Below are positions 1-9,100 of a DNA stretch of 35,433 nucleotides, in pieces. The notes beneath the pieces were generated by a model. The model was not told the origin of the DNA. It did not search any database and worked only from the letters and a program-made list of their open reading frames with translations. The stretch covers positions 1 through 35,433 of the forward strand of contig JAHFDS010000026.1 in NCBI GenBank assembly GCA_023248855.1, given 5' to 3'. The stretch's first letter is position 1. Each line of letters starts with the position of its first letter. Position numbers and translations under genes: made by a program. The stretch comes from Myxococcales bacterium (lineage in GTDB: Bacteria; Myxococcota_A; Polyangia; JAHFDS01).

Positions 1-147
1 GCCCGCACCGCCGCGACCGGCGCCACCGGAGCCCGCGCCGCCGCTGCCGGCGCCGCCAGATCCGGCACGCCCAGCGGGACTGTCGTCACCACAACCGAAC
101 AGCAGCGCCGCACCGAGCACCGCACCACAGATCAGAGCACGCTTCAT
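1..147 (-). CDS. Gly-rich lipoprotein, N-terminal part only (cut by window edge)
   Basis: The visible 49 codons begin MKRALICGAVLGAALLFGCG. This is a short basic n-region, a hydrophobic core and a lipobox ending in Cys19, so export by Sec and lipidation at that Cys are expected. After the Cys comes a short acidic stretch and then a repetitive tether of GGAG and SGGAG units that continues off the left edge. The start is well supported because a strong Shine-Dalgarno (GAGGAGG) lies 5 nt upstream. The functional domain is outside the window, so no function can be given. The same kind of tether follows the lipobox of the DUF1592 protein at 23560, but that alone does not show relatedness. Confidence 0.8.
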   Translation of the reverse strand, partial: MKRALICGAVLGAALLFGCGDDSPAGRAGSGGAGSGGAGSGGAGRGGAG

Positions 148-152
148 GGTTT

Positions 153-159
153 CCTCCTC
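153..159 (-). promoter_or_regulatory. Shine-Dalgarno of the edge lipoprotein
   Basis: On the minus strand this reads GAGGAGG, 5 nt before the ATG at 147. It is one of the few classical ribosome-binding sites in the window and fixes the start. A TAGTCT hexamer about 20 nt upstream of the ATG could be the -10 of a normally leadered transcript. Confidence 0.65.
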
Positions 160-248
160 GGCCTCGGAGACTAGCCCGAGGAATGCGCCTGTGCGAATGC
201 GTGGATCACATCTGGGAGGGCGATCACGCGACGAAACGCGCCGGACAC

Positions 249-452
249 CTACTGCCAGTCGCCGCCCTCGAACTCGTGATCAGCCCAGGCGCGCGCGGCC
301 GCGAGCGACATGAACGCGCCCATCGGGTTCTTCGCCAGCTTGTCGTCCGGGACCTTGCCCACGTAGAACCCGTGGTGCCCCTTGTCGCGCCAGACGGTCA
401 CCTTGGCGCCGTCGGCCAGCGTCTTCTCCACCATCTTGTCCATCTGCATCAT
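249..452 (-). CDS. Small conserved-looking hypothetical protein (67 aa)
   Basis: The frame starts with ATG-ATG and has AGGAGA 7 nt upstream, which supports a real gene. The product is soluble, with no signal peptide or membrane segment. It has a basic and aromatic middle (GHHGFYVGKVPDDKLAKNP) and an Ala-rich, probably helical C-terminal part ending EFEGGDWQ. I do not recognise the family. It lies 25 nt downstream of the FabL-like reductase on the same strand and could be co-transcribed with it. No function is proposed. Confidence 0.6.
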   Translation of the reverse strand: MMQMDKMVEKTLADGAKVTVWRDKGHHGFYVGKVPDDKLAKNPMGAFMSLAAARAWADHEFEGGDWQ

Positions 453-477
453 GGTCGGTCTCCTGCGGGCACAGCCG

Positions 478-1272
478 TCAGCCCGAGATCTCCTCGCCGC
501 CGTCCACCTGGATCACGTTGCCCGTGAGCCACCCCGTGGCCTCGGTCGACAGCGCCTTGAGGACGCGGGCGACGTCAGCCGGCGTGGTCAGACGCCTGGC
601 GGGGTGCTTGTCGAGCACGCGGGCCATCATCTGCTCGTTGCCAGGGATCTTGCGCAGCGCCGGGGTGTCGGTCACGCCCGCCATGATCGCGTTGGCGGTG
701 ATGCCGCGCGGCGCGAGCTCGAGCGCGAGCTGCCGGCAGTGCGACTCGAGGGCGCTCTTGGCGGCCGACACGGCGCCGTAGCTCGGCCAGTGGTGGAGCG
801 AGCCGGCCGACGTCATCGCGAAGATGCGGCCGCCGGGCGCCACGAGCAGCCCTCGCGCGACCAGGTCCTGCGTCCAGTAGACGAGGCTGTTCGCCATCAC
901 GTCGAGCGTCATCTCGAGCTGCACACGGGACAGCGCCTCCTTCGGCTCGTCGTGGAAGAAGGTCCGCAGCGTGCCGAACGCCAGCGAGTGCAGGAGCACG
1001 CGCACCTTGACGCCGCGCTCCGCCAGCTGGGCCACGACCTCGCCGCGCTTTCCATCGTCGGCCGCGTTGATGTTGAAGAACGCCGCTTGCTGTCCGAGCG
1101 CCTGGATCTCGCCCGTGATGCGCTCGACGTTCGGCAGCGTGGCGCGCCGATCGAGGTGCACGCCCGCGATGTCCATGCCCGCGCGCGCCAGCTCGAGCGC
1201 GCAAGCCTCGCCGAACCCGCTCGAGGCGCCGAGGATCAGCGCCCACCCGGAGAGTCGAATCTCGTCAGCCAT
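478..1272 (-). CDS. FabL-like enoyl-ACP reductase (SDR superfamily)
   Basis: This is a 264-aa Rossmann-fold protein of the short-chain dehydrogenase superfamily. It has the nucleotide-binding motif GASSGFG near residue 16 and an HSLAFG segment in the place of the classical NNAG. The catalytic signature is Tyr-x6-Lys (YGAVSAAK), diagnostic of enoyl-ACP reductases rather than the Tyr-x3-Lys of ordinary SDRs. Position Tyr-10 is Ser, as I recall for Bacillus FabL, whereas FabI has Tyr there. The C-terminal half (SALE, LALELAPRGITANA, GGVTDT-like turn, VDGGEE) also resembles FabL. The expected reaction is NAD(P)H-dependent reduction of trans-2-enoyl-ACP in fatty-acid elongation. It starts about 50 nt after the tolB stop. 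A related SDR with another substrate cannot be excluded. Confidence 0.78.
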   Translation of the reverse strand: MADEIRLSGWALILGASSGFGEACALELARAGMDIAGVHLDRRATLPNVERITGEIQALGQQAAFFNINAADDGKRGEVVAQLAERGVKVRVLLHSLAFGTLRTFFHDEPKEALSRVQLEMTLDVMANSLVYWTQDLVARGLLVAPGGRIFAMTSAGSLHHWPSYGAVSAAKSALESHCRQLALELAPRGITANAIMAGVTDTPALRKIPGNEQMMARVLDKHPARRLTTPADVARVLKALSTEATGWLTGNVIQVDGGEEISG

Positions 1273-1323
1273 GCGCGGGATCTACCATGAGGTCCGTGGG
1301 ACAGGACAAGCGCGCCGCGGTAA

Positions 1324-2598
1324 TCACCTCGAGCCGCGCGGACCCCACGACGGATCGCGCGCCATTCGCGAGTAGATCTGCCGCTCGAAGTGCGTCTGCA
1401 GGTTCATCACCCACAGGCCCCCGCGGCTCGACGTGTACGCGAGCAGGCGACCGTCGGGCGACCACGTCGGGCTCTCGTTCGACCCGGACCCCTGCGTCAC
1501 GCGGCCGACCTCCTTGCTGCGCGGGTCGATCACGAAGATGTCGAAGCGGTTCTTCTCGTCGCGCCCGGTGAAGGCCACGAGGGGTCGATCGGCCCTGGGC
1601 GACCACGCGGGCGTGGTGTTGTAGCTGCCCTGGTAGGTCAGGCGCGTCTGGCCGCCGCCGGAGGCGCTCATCACCCAGACCTGCGGGTTGCCGCGCCGGT
1701 TGGACACGAAGGCGATCTGGGAGCCGTCGGGCGACCAGGTAGGCGAGGTGTCGATGCCCGGGTCGCTGGTCAGCCGCGAGAGGATCGAGCCGTCGTTGCG
1801 AAGGACGTAGATCTCGGCGTTGCCGTCCTTGGACAGGGTGAGCGCGATCTTCCCACCGTCGGGCGAGAACGATGCGCCGGAGTTGAGCCCGGGCCACTTC
1901 GACACGCGGCGCGCGCGCCCGCCGCCCGCGGAGACGATCCAGAGATCGGGGTTGCCGCGCAGAAACGACGTGAAGGCCAGCTCCCGGCCGCCGGGCGACC
2001 ACCTCGGCAGGATGCTCGTCGCACCCATGTTCGACACGCGGCGCTGGTTCGAGCCGTCGAAGTCGACCGAGTAGATCTCGAGGTCGGAGCCGCGGCCGGC
2101 CGCAAAGGCGATGCGCGAGTCGAAGATGCCGTCCTCGCCCGTGAAGTAGCGAACGACCTCGTTGGCGAAGCGGTGCGTCGCGTGCCGCAGATCCTCGTCG
2201 GCGTACACCTTCTGCAACGCCGGAAAGTTGCCCTTGGACACCTCCCACAACCAGAACTCGACCTGCTTGCCCGAGACCTTGGCCTTGATCACGCCCTGCG
2301 CGCCCACCTGCGACCAGTCGGCGACGTTGGTGCTCTGCGGCAGCTCGGACGCCAGACCCGGCGGATACGACGAGGGATCGAGCAGCTTGAAGAGCCCCGC
2401 CATCGCGAGGTCGTTGGCGAGCGTGTCGGCCACCTGCCGCAGATCGCCGAAGCCGATCACGCCGCCGACCGCGAGCCGGTAGAGCACCTGGTTGGGATCG
2501 CTCACGCGGAAGCGGAGCGGCTCGTCGCGCTGCTGGGCGTGGCCGCTTCCTCCGACCACGCCGAGGAGGAGCAGGACGCCGAGGACCCTTCGGATCAT
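1324..2598 (-). CDS. tolB: Tol-Pal system beta-propeller protein TolB
   Basis: This 424-aa protein has a cleavable signal peptide (hydrophobic residues 5-17, cleavage probably after GHA) followed by the TolB N-terminal alpha/beta domain, including a FGDLRQVADTLANDLAMAGLF segment near residues 50-70. A propeller follows, with at least five blade repeats marked by WSPDG or FSPDG motifs. It is a periplasmic protein of the Tol-Pal machine, which links inner-membrane TolQRA to outer-membrane Pal during constriction. It is last in the order tolQ-tolR-tolA-tolB on the minus strand, 61 nt after tolA. A promoter-like TTGACT...TAATGT pair lies directly before the ATG, so it may have its own transcript. 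pal and cpoB, often found after tolB, are absent here. Confidence 0.95.
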   Translation of the reverse strand: MIRRVLGVLLLLGVVGGSGHAQQRDEPLRFRVSDPNQVLYRLAVGGVIGFGDLRQVADTLANDLAMAGLFKLLDPSSYPPGLASELPQSTNVADWSQVGAQGVIKAKVSGKQVEFWLWEVSKGNFPALQKVYADEDLRHATHRFANEVVRYFTGEDGIFDSRIAFAAGRGSDLEIYSVDFDGSNQRRVSNMGATSILPRWSPGGRELAFTSFLRGNPDLWIVSAGGGRARRVSKWPGLNSGASFSPDGGKIALTLSKDGNAEIYVLRNDGSILSRLTSDPGIDTSPTWSPDGSQIAFVSNRRGNPQVWVMSASGGGQTRLTYQGSYNTTPAWSPRADRPLVAFTGRDEKNRFDIFVIDPRSKEVGRVTQGSGSNESPTWSPDGRLLAYTSSRGGLWVMNLQTHFERQIYSRMARDPSWGPRGSR

Positions 2599-2605
2599 GG
2601 CGCGA

Positions 2606-2632
2606 ACATTACAACATGGAGTCGAGAGTCAA
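2606..2632 (-). promoter_or_regulatory. Candidate tolB promoter
   Basis: On the minus strand TTGACT is followed after 15 nt by TAATGT, then 7 nt later by the tolB ATG. The -35 matches the sigma-70 consensus well, while the spacer is short. Transcription would begin at or next to the start codon, giving a leaderless or nearly leaderless tolB mRNA. This is inferred from sequence only. Confidence 0.5.
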
Positions 2633-2659
2633 CGGCCGAAGGTCGAAAGTTCGACCCGC

Positions 2660-3424
2660 TCACTGGTCCTTGCCCGCGAACTCGATCTCGAAGCCCGAGC
2701 GGACCAGGGAATCGGCGATCGCGGGCGGGGGCGGAGGCAGCCGTCGCGTGTTCGCCAGCATCTCCTCGATCGACGAGTCGAAGTAGCGGTTGCCCGAGCG
2801 CTGCGAGATCTTTGCCGACTGCACGCGGCCGCCGCGGTCGACGCGGATGCGCACGACCGCCACCAGCTTGCGCAGCTCGGCCTCGCTGACGAGCCCCTTC
2901 GGGATGTCCCAGCCACGCTTGAGCACGTCGCTGACCTGGGTCGCGTAGCGATCGCCCTCGGCGGCGCGCTCGGCGTCGCCGGCGCGAGAGCCCGACGGAT
3001 CACCCTCGCGCTCCTCGGTCTGCTTGCCGAGCTGGCGCGCTCGCTCGGTGGCGCGCTTGAGCGCGTCGGCGGGCGACTCCGGCTTGCCCTTGATGGGCTT
3101 GTCGGTCTTCTTGGGCGCGGGCGCCGCGTGCGCATCGTCGGACACCTTGGTGGTCGGCGCAGGCGCCACCACCGGCGCCGGCGCCGGAGCCGGCACTGGC
3201 GCGGGCGCGGGCGCTTCCTCGAGCCGCGGCAACAGCTCCTTGGGGCGCGGCTTGCCGAGGCGCACCAGCCTGGCGACCACGAACTCGCGCGGAGCGTGCA
3301 CCGGCGGCTCCTGGTGCTTGGCAAAGAGCGCGCCCGCCACCAGCGCGGCGTGCAGGCCGAGAGTTACGAGGACGCCGGCGACAGCGCCGCTCGGCAGGGT
3401 CGTCTGGGCGACCGCGCGGCTCAC
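2660..3424 (-). CDS. tolA: TolA/TonB-family envelope-spanning protein
   Basis: This 254-aa protein has a single N-terminal membrane anchor (about residues 13-35), then a Pro/Ala-rich extended spacer of APAP repeats around residues 70-95, a charged linker rich in Lys, Glu and Arg, and a C-terminal TonB/TolA-type domain (about 165-245). That domain includes the VRIRVDRGGRVQSAKI strand pair and an Ile-Glu-Glu helix. The architecture and position between tolR and tolB identify it as the TolA-equivalent energy transducer. The GTG start overlaps the tolR stop by 4 nt (GTGA), indicating translational coupling. It is shorter than E. coli TolA because the long helical domain is replaced by the proline spacer. 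Confidence 0.85.
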   Translation of the reverse strand: MSRAVAQTTLPSGAVAGVLVTLGLHAALVAGALFAKHQEPPVHAPREFVVARLVRLGKPRPKELLPRLEEAPAPAPVPAPAPAPVVAPAPTTKVSDDAHAAPAPKKTDKPIKGKPESPADALKRATERARQLGKQTEEREGDPSGSRAGDAERAAEGDRYATQVSDVLKRGWDIPKGLVSEAELRKLVAVVRIRVDRGGRVQSAKISQRSGNRYFDSSIEEMLANTRRLPPPPPAIADSLVRSGFEIEFAGKDQ

Positions 3425-3849
3425 TTCGCCCCCGGCTGGGTCTCCAGGGGATCGGTGACCATGCCCAGCTTGTCCACGCCCGCACCGCGCGCCGCTGCCA
3501 TGACCTGCACGACCACGCCGTACGGAAGGTCCTTGTCAGCGTGCAGGAACAGCTCCTTGTCGGCCTGCAGCTTGGCGTTCGACTTGAGCGTCTCGGCGAC
3601 CCGATCGAGCGGGATCTCCAGCTTGCCGAGGTACACCCGGCGTTCCTTGGTGATGGTCAGGATGAGCTTGCCCTCGTCGGGCGCGAGCTCCTGTGCGCGC
3701 GCCTCGGGCAGGTCCACGTCCACCCCCTGCTGCACGAGCGGCGCGGTCACCATGAAGATCACCAGCAACACGAGCATCACGTCCACCATCGGTGTGACGT
3801 TGATCTCGGAGAGCATCGCCCCCGGCTCGCGAGGTCCCGCGCCAGCCAC
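3421..3849 (-). CDS. tolR: TolR/ExbD-family proton-channel subunit
   Basis: This 142-aa protein has one transmembrane helix (about residues 20-42) carrying the conserved Asp of the TolR/ExbD family in the context TPMVDVMLVLLVIFM (Asp23). A periplasmic domain with the expected LPEA segment and a C-terminal GVVVQVMAAARGAGV motif follows. TolR with TolQ forms the proton-motive-force-driven motor that powers TolA. The annotated start is GTG. An internal ATG at codon 12 is a plausible alternative, just before the conserved LSEINVTP. The gene follows tolQ by 47 nt and overlaps tolA by 4 nt. Confidence 0.92.
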   Translation of the reverse strand: MAGAGPREPGAMLSEINVTPMVDVMLVLLVIFMVTAPLVQQGVDVDLPEARAQELAPDEGKLILTITKERRVYLGKLEIPLDRVAETLKSNAKLQADKELFLHADKDLPYGVVVQVMAAARGAGVDKLGMVTDPLETQPGAK

Positions 3850-3896
3850 TCAACCACCATCCATTGGACGCACGGACTGCTCCGCCGATCCCGGGG

Positions 3897-4598
3897 TCAC
3901 TTGAAGAAGTGCCGCTTGACGATGTTGAGAAAGTCGTTCGAAAATGAATCCATCTCCGCCGAAAGCACGCGGATGCGGCGCACGAAGTAATTGTAGGCCA
4001 TGACCGCGGGGATGGCGGCCACGAGGCCAATCGCCGTCGCGATGAGCGCCTCGGCGATACCGGGCGCCACGGTCGACAGGCTCGCCGAGCCCTTGAGGCC
4101 GATGTTACGGAACGAGTTCATGATGCCCCACACCGTGCCGAACAGGCCAATGAACGGCGCCGACGAGCCGGTCGTGGCGAGGAACGTGACCATGCTCTCG
4201 AGGTGCGTGATCTCGGTCGTCATGGCGCGGCGCAGCGCACGCTCGATGTTTTCGACGTCGCCCATGTCGGTCTCGGCGCGCTGATCGGGCGACTGCGAGC
4301 CGCGGGTCGTGCCCTTGATCTTCGTGAGCTCGACGTAGCCGGCGCGGAACACCTGCGCGAGTGGGCTGCGGCGCAGCGCTTCGGATGCCTGGTAGATGGC
4401 GTCCATGCGCTTCGATCCCCAGAAGGTGTCGAGGAAGCTCTGGCTCTCCCGGGTGGCGCGCCCGAGGTAGAGCGTCTTGTAGCCGATGATGTACCAGGAC
4501 ACGACCGACATCGTCAGGAGCAGGAACATCACTCCCATCACGACGCCGGACGCGCCCAGGATCAGCGGCAGGATCTCCAGCCCGTTCCCGGAACCCAT
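3897..4598 (-). CDS. tolQ: TolQ/ExbB/MotA-family proton-channel subunit
   Basis: The 233-aa product has an N-terminal transmembrane helix (about residues 8-32) and two further helices in the C-terminal half. These contain the family signature [19 protein letters not shown] and an [22 protein letters not shown] segment. It assembles with TolR in the inner membrane as the motor of the Tol-Pal system. The frame stays open further upstream, but the ATG at 4598 ([10 protein letters not shown]) gives the normal family length, and the upstream extension is basic and low in family character. The gene is first in tolQRAB and is divergent from the lipoprotein pair starting at 4671, so its promoter must lie in the 72-nt gap. 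TGCTACACC, 10 nt before the ATG, is a candidate -10. Confidence 0.92.
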   Translation of the reverse strand: MGSGNGLEILPLILGASGVVMGVMFLLLTMSVVSWYIIGYKTLYLGRATRESQSFLDTFWGSKRMDAIYQASEALRRSPLAQVFRAGYVELTKIKGTTRGSQSPDQRAETDMGDVENIERALRRAMTTEITHLESMVTFLATTGSSAPFIGLFGTVWGIMNSFRNIGLKGSASLSTVAPGIAEALIATAIGLVAAIPAVMAYNYFVRRIRVLSAEMDSFSNDFLNIVKRHFFK

Positions 4599-4657
4599 CG
4601 TGTCGGTTGGTGTAGCACGCCGCGCTCGTTTCTGGCGACCACCCCGAGCCCGCGGCA

Positions 4658-4663
4658 TACTTT
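4658..4663 (+). promoter_or_regulatory. -10-like hexamer before the first tandem lipoprotein
   Basis: TACTTT lies 7 nt before the TTG chosen as start at 4671. It fits the TANNNT pattern seen at several other starts here, and there is no Shine-Dalgarno between it and the start codon. It supports the TTG start and suggests a leaderless or very short leader. Confidence 0.4.
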
Positions 4664-4670
4664 TCGTCCG

Positions 4671-5423
4671 TTGGAGCCACGGACCCTCACGGTGCTCGTC
4701 GCCGTCGCGCTGATCGCGACCGCATGCAGCGGGCAAGGGCGGTTCACGCTGTCCTGGGAGCTGCGCGCCGGCGACGCGACCGGCCCGATGATCTCGTGCG
4801 ATGCCGAGTCGCAGATCGAGCTCGAGGCGCGTCCGGAAGGGACCGAGCCCGTCCTCAAGGACCGCTTCAAGTGCAGCGCCATGAAGGGCACTTCACGACC
4901 GGTGCCGGCGGACACGCAGGTCTCCGTCGTGGTGCGATACCTCTCGGCTGCCGGCGACGTCATCGCCGCCACGACGCCGACGCATGAGCGCGTGACGGCC
5001 GACGGCACCACCGACCTCGGCAAGGTGGTCATCGTGAAGAAGGCACAGCCGGACAAGCTCGTCATCAACGTGCGCTGGGCCCGCGGCGAGCCCGGCAACG
5101 ACGCCTGCGTGCCCACGGCGGGTGATCGGACAGCGGTGGTGCGGCGCATGGAGTGGCGGCTCGAGACCAAGGAAGGCGGCGCCTACGTGGCGGGCTCGCC
5201 GGTGATCACGGGGTGCGGCGCGGCGCCAGGCGACGTGGAGGGCGGCCAGGCCTGTCGCGAGTCGATCGAGGTGCCATCGCTCGATCGAGGCGAGTACGTG
5301 CTCGTCATCCACGGCCTCGACTCGAGCTGCGCCGTGTGCTGGCCCGAGGTGCGCGTTCCGGTCGTGCACTCGGGGAGTGTGGCGGACGTCATGGTCGCAC
5401 GCGATCCCGGGTGTCATCCTTGA
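4671..5423 (+). CDS. Lipoprotein, first of a tandem paralogous pair
   Basis: The 250-aa product begins [19 protein letters not shown]. This is a clear signal peptide with lipobox ATAC, so it should be a lipidated envelope protein. No family is recognised. The mature part is rich in beta-strand-like segments and cysteines ([35 protein letters not shown]). It ends with a motif shared with the next gene: [20 protein letters not shown]. The TTG start is chosen because it gives a proper signal peptide and sits 7 nt after a TACTTT hexamer; GTG at 4692 is the alternative. It is followed after 3 nt by the second gene. The even number of conserved cysteines suggests disulfides in an exported domain (inference). 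Confidence 0.72.
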   Translation: MEPRTLTVLVAVALIATACSGQGRFTLSWELRAGDATGPMISCDAESQIELEARPEGTEPVLKDRFKCSAMKGTSRPVPADTQVSVVVRYLSAAGDVIAATTPTHERVTADGTTDLGKVVIVKKAQPDKLVINVRWARGEPGNDACVPTAGDRTAVVRRMEWRLETKEGGAYVAGSPVITGCGAAPGDVEGGQACRESIEVPSLDRGEYVLVIHGLDSSCAVCWPEVRVPVVHSGSVADVMVARDPGCHP

Positions 5424-5426
5424 GGC

Positions 5427-6185
5427 ATGCGTCAGTCATGGATGCTCCCGCTCCTCCTCGTCGGGTGCTGGGATCTCGACTATCGCCACGGCCACGGCCA
5501 CGTCAGTGGAACCAGCGTGTTCGTGCTGGACTGGGCGGTTCGCGCCGGCACTGAGACGGGGCCGGCGGCGCCCTGCGGCCCCGGCGACGTGGTCTCCCTG
5601 TCCTCCTACGACCTCGACTACGGCGACACCTACCGGGATCGCTTCGACTGCCAGGACGGCCGCGGCACCACGCAGTATTTGCCCGGCACGACCGACTACT
5701 CGCTGACGATCTCCCTCACCGCCGCCGATGGCACGCTGCGGTCGAGCGCCACGGTGCGGCGCTACCTGCCCTCGTTCTCGACGCTCGATCTCGGCACGGT
5801 GACGTTCGTCATCGCCGACGCCCGGCCCGCGGCGGGGTCGCTGGTCGTGCAGCCACTGTTCCAGCGCGCGAGCGGGGCCGAGACGTGCGCGGGCACGACG
5901 GCGCCGGGCGCGGTGCACCTCTTGGAATGGACGCTCGAGAGCGCGGGCGGCGCGCTCATCGCGAGCTCCCGTCCGATCGGCGAGGGCGCGTGCGCGAGCC
6001 TGCCGGGGGAGGCCTGCGTCGATCAGATGGACTTCGGCGCGCAGCCGGTCGGAACGTACCGGCTCGTGATCCACGGGCTCGACACCCAGTGCCGCACCTG
6101 CTGGCCGCGCCAGACGTTTCTGCTGCAGCACGACGGGAGCACCACGCCCCACGTCGTGACCTTGACCAAGAGCCCAGGCTGCTGA
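5427..6185 (+). CDS. Lipoprotein, second of a tandem paralogous pair
   Basis: The 252-aa product has a very short signal sequence and lipobox (MRQSWMLPLLLVGC). It is followed by an aromatic and His-rich start and a beta-rich domain. It shares the layout of the preceding protein: an opening strand of the type F.L.W.LRAG / FVLDWAVRAG, a Cys before the middle, an M/L-EW-LE segment, a GxACxxxxGEAC-like stretch, and the C-terminal motif LVIHGLDTQCRTCWPRQTF ending in PGC. The two genes are thus an old tandem duplication that has diverged strongly. They form a two-gene operon. The gene converges with the kinase at 6190 with only 4 nt between the two stops, leaving no space for a separate terminator. 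Function unknown. Confidence 0.78.
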   Translation: MRQSWMLPLLLVGCWDLDYRHGHGHVSGTSVFVLDWAVRAGTETGPAAPCGPGDVVSLSSYDLDYGDTYRDRFDCQDGRGTTQYLPGTTDYSLTISLTAADGTLRSSATVRRYLPSFSTLDLGTVTFVIADARPAAGSLVVQPLFQRASGAETCAGTTAPGAVHLLEWTLESAGGALIASSRPIGEGACASLPGEACVDQMDFGAQPVGTYRLVIHGLDTQCRTCWPRQTFLLQHDGSTTPHVVTLTKSPGC

Positions 6186-6189
6186 CGGG

Positions 6190-9100
6190 TTACTTCGCGA
6201 GCAGCGGCGCCGCGAAGGCGATCATCCGTTGCGGGTTCGCGCTGCCCTGGGTGCGGAAGTACGCGAGGGCGCGCTCGCACAGCACGGCGCCGTCGGCCCC
6301 GCCCTCGAGCTCGCCGAGACGGAAACGAGCGGCGGCGGCGAAGAGCGCCATGTCGCCCTCGTCGAGGCGCGCCACGGCGCGACGCAGGGTCGGTAGCCCG
6401 ACCTCGCGGCCGCGCTGGCCGAGCGCGATCGCACCCATCATGTAGTCGGACAGACCCTGGGTGACGGGCGTATCTCCCCTGGCCAGCTCGCGCGCCGCGC
6501 GGGCGGCGACCTCGGCGCTGCCGGCGGCGAGCGCCGCGAGGCCCTGCCACAGGTGCACGACGGTCGCGAGGGCGGTCACCCGCAGCAGCATCGAGGCGCG
6601 CATGCGTGGCCACACGGCGTCGATCTCCGCGAGCACCTCGCCCGGGCGACCCGCGTACAGGAGCGCCGCCGACTTGCCCGACAGGCCCATGAGGTGCGCC
6701 ACGTACATCTCGTGCTTGGGCCAGCCGTCGAGCGCCGACTGCAGGTCGAGCAGCGCGCGCTCGGGCTCGTCGCGCTGCAGCAGGCTCCAGGTGTGGGCCT
6801 CACAGCGGAACATGCTGCGCGCATAGACGTCACGCTGACGCTCGGCTTCCTCGATGAACGCGTCGGCGCGTCGGGCGACCTCCTCGAGCTCGCCCGACCA
6901 GATGCTGGCCTCGAGCATCATGTAGCGCGCTGTGACCTGCTCCCAGTGCGTGCCCACGCATTCGCTGGTGAACACGCGATCGGCCGCCGTGAAGGCCTCC
7001 GCTGCCGGTCGAAAACGCATGCCGAAGAAGGCCCGCGCGCCCCGTGCGAGCTCGGCCACCCCGCGGAGATAGGGGTCGTCGAGCGCCCGCGCCATCGCCA
7101 CGCAGCTCTCGAACAGGCGCTCCGTCCGCGTGCGATCGCCCTTGCCCTCGGACGAACGGAACACCACCTCGATGGCGAGGGCGCGGCAGACCCGGCGCTC
7201 TTCACCCAGCCTGAGCGCGCCCAGGAGGTGCCGCGTCTGGAAGTCGGCCCCGCGGATGTGATCGATCATGCCGAGGCTGGTCGACGCGGCGTAGAGGACG
7301 TCGAGCCGTTCGAGGTCCGCGGGGCGCAGGTTCCGCTCTTCCTTCCTCTTCCAGCCGAGGCCGCGAAGACCGATGCGCGTGCGCTGCAAGAGGAGCGACG
7401 CCAGCGCGCGCTTGCGCGTCGGCGCCACGCGAAGGCCCAGCCGGCCCATCACGCGCGCGAGGACGTCCAGGCCGCGTTCGAGGTGGCCGCCACGCAGGAG
7501 CTGCTCGGACGCAGCGCGCTCGAGGTCGGTCGCGTCGGCCGCGGGCGCCCCCTCGGCGGCCACGAGGTAGACCTCCGCGGCCTCGAGGCCGAAGCCCGCG
7601 TGGGAGAGCGCCTCGCCGAGCGCGCGCTGGAGCTTTCTCGATTCAGCCTCGGCGTGGCGACCGTAGCGAAGGGCGGCGCGATAGAGCTCCGCGGCTCGGT
7701 GGAACGCGAGCTTGTCGGCGGCCGCGCGCGCGGCCGACACGAAGTAGCGCGTGGCGTGCTGGGGGTCGCCGGCTTCCAGCCAGTGCCGCGCGAGCGCATC
7801 CACCGGCGCCTGGTCCCAGCGCTCGAGCGCATGGGCCAGGCGCTCGTGCAGGTCGCGGCGACGGGCCTCCGGCATGCGGGCGAGCAGCGTCTCGCGTACG
7901 CGATCGTGATAGGTGTCGAGCCACGGGCGGTCGCCGTGGCGAACGGTCCGCGCCAGGTGCCCGGCGCGCAGCGCCGCGGAGGCGCGCTCGGCCTCGGTGG
8001 GGCCGAGGTCGGTCGCCTCGATGAGGACCCACAGCGGCGCCGGCGCCGCGGACACGGCGACCACCTCGAGCAGCGTCTGGGCGGCCGGCGCGAGCCGCGA
8101 GACGCGCCAGGCCAGCACGTCTTCGAAGCGGCGGCTGCCCAGCGCCTGCGCGCCCTCCTCGCGCGCGAAGCGCACCAGCTCGGCCATGAAGAGCGGGTTG
8201 CCGTGCGACTCGGCCCAGTAGTCCTCGCCGAGGGCAGGGGGCGGCATCTGCCCACCCAGCAGGCGCCCCACCATCGTGCGCTGCTCATCGGGCGAGAGCG
8301 GCGAAAGCTCGAGCCGCTCGACCACGCCCGCGGGCGCAAAGCGGGCCAGGGCGGCCTCCACGTGGTGCGCGCTGGCCAGCGCCTCGGCGCGCATCGCCCC
8401 GAGCAGCAGCAGCGCTGGCGCGGCCGCGCCGCGGCCGATGGCGACGAGCAGCTCGAGGCTCTCGCGGTCGGCCCACTGCAGATCGTCAACGTAGAGCACG
8501 ATCGGCATCTCGCGGGCGAGCCGGGAGAACAGCTCGCGCAGGGCCGCGAACGCGCGCGCCCGCCCCTGCTGCGGATCGAGCGCCCGCGGAGCGCGCAGGG
8601 TGTCCGCGCCGGCGACGCGGCGGAGCACGGGGAAGACGCGCAACAGCTGGTCCAGATCGGGCGGCAGCCAGCTCGCGACGCGCTCGGCGGGCGTGCTTAC
8701 GAGGAAACCCGACAGGCCGTCGATGATGCCGTCGAAAGCCTGGTAGGGCAGGCTCTCGCGCTCGTGACAGCGCCCGAAGAGCACGAGCGGTCGCGCCGGT
8801 GCGGGCGCCCCGACGGGGCGATCGGAGGCGGCCTCGATCTCGTGCACGAAGCGCCGCACCAGCGTGCTCTTGCCCATGCCCGAGGCGCCGACGATGACGA
8901 CCGCGCTGCGCGCCCCGTCGCGCAGGCGCGCCGCCGCGGCGTGCAGACGCTCGACCTCGTAGGCCCTGCCCACGAACACGTCGCCGCCGGAGGACGACGT
9001 CTCTGTGTGCAGCGGACGAGCCGACTGCACCCCGAGGCGCGCGAGCACGTCGCCCGCGCCAGGCCGCTCGGCGGGCTTTCGGCGCAGGAGGTCGAGGCAC

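Noticed and set aside
1390-2889. Long plus-strand frame opposite tolB
   Set aside because: Antisense shadow of a clear TolB gene; Arg/His-rich, no motifs, crosses a gene boundary.
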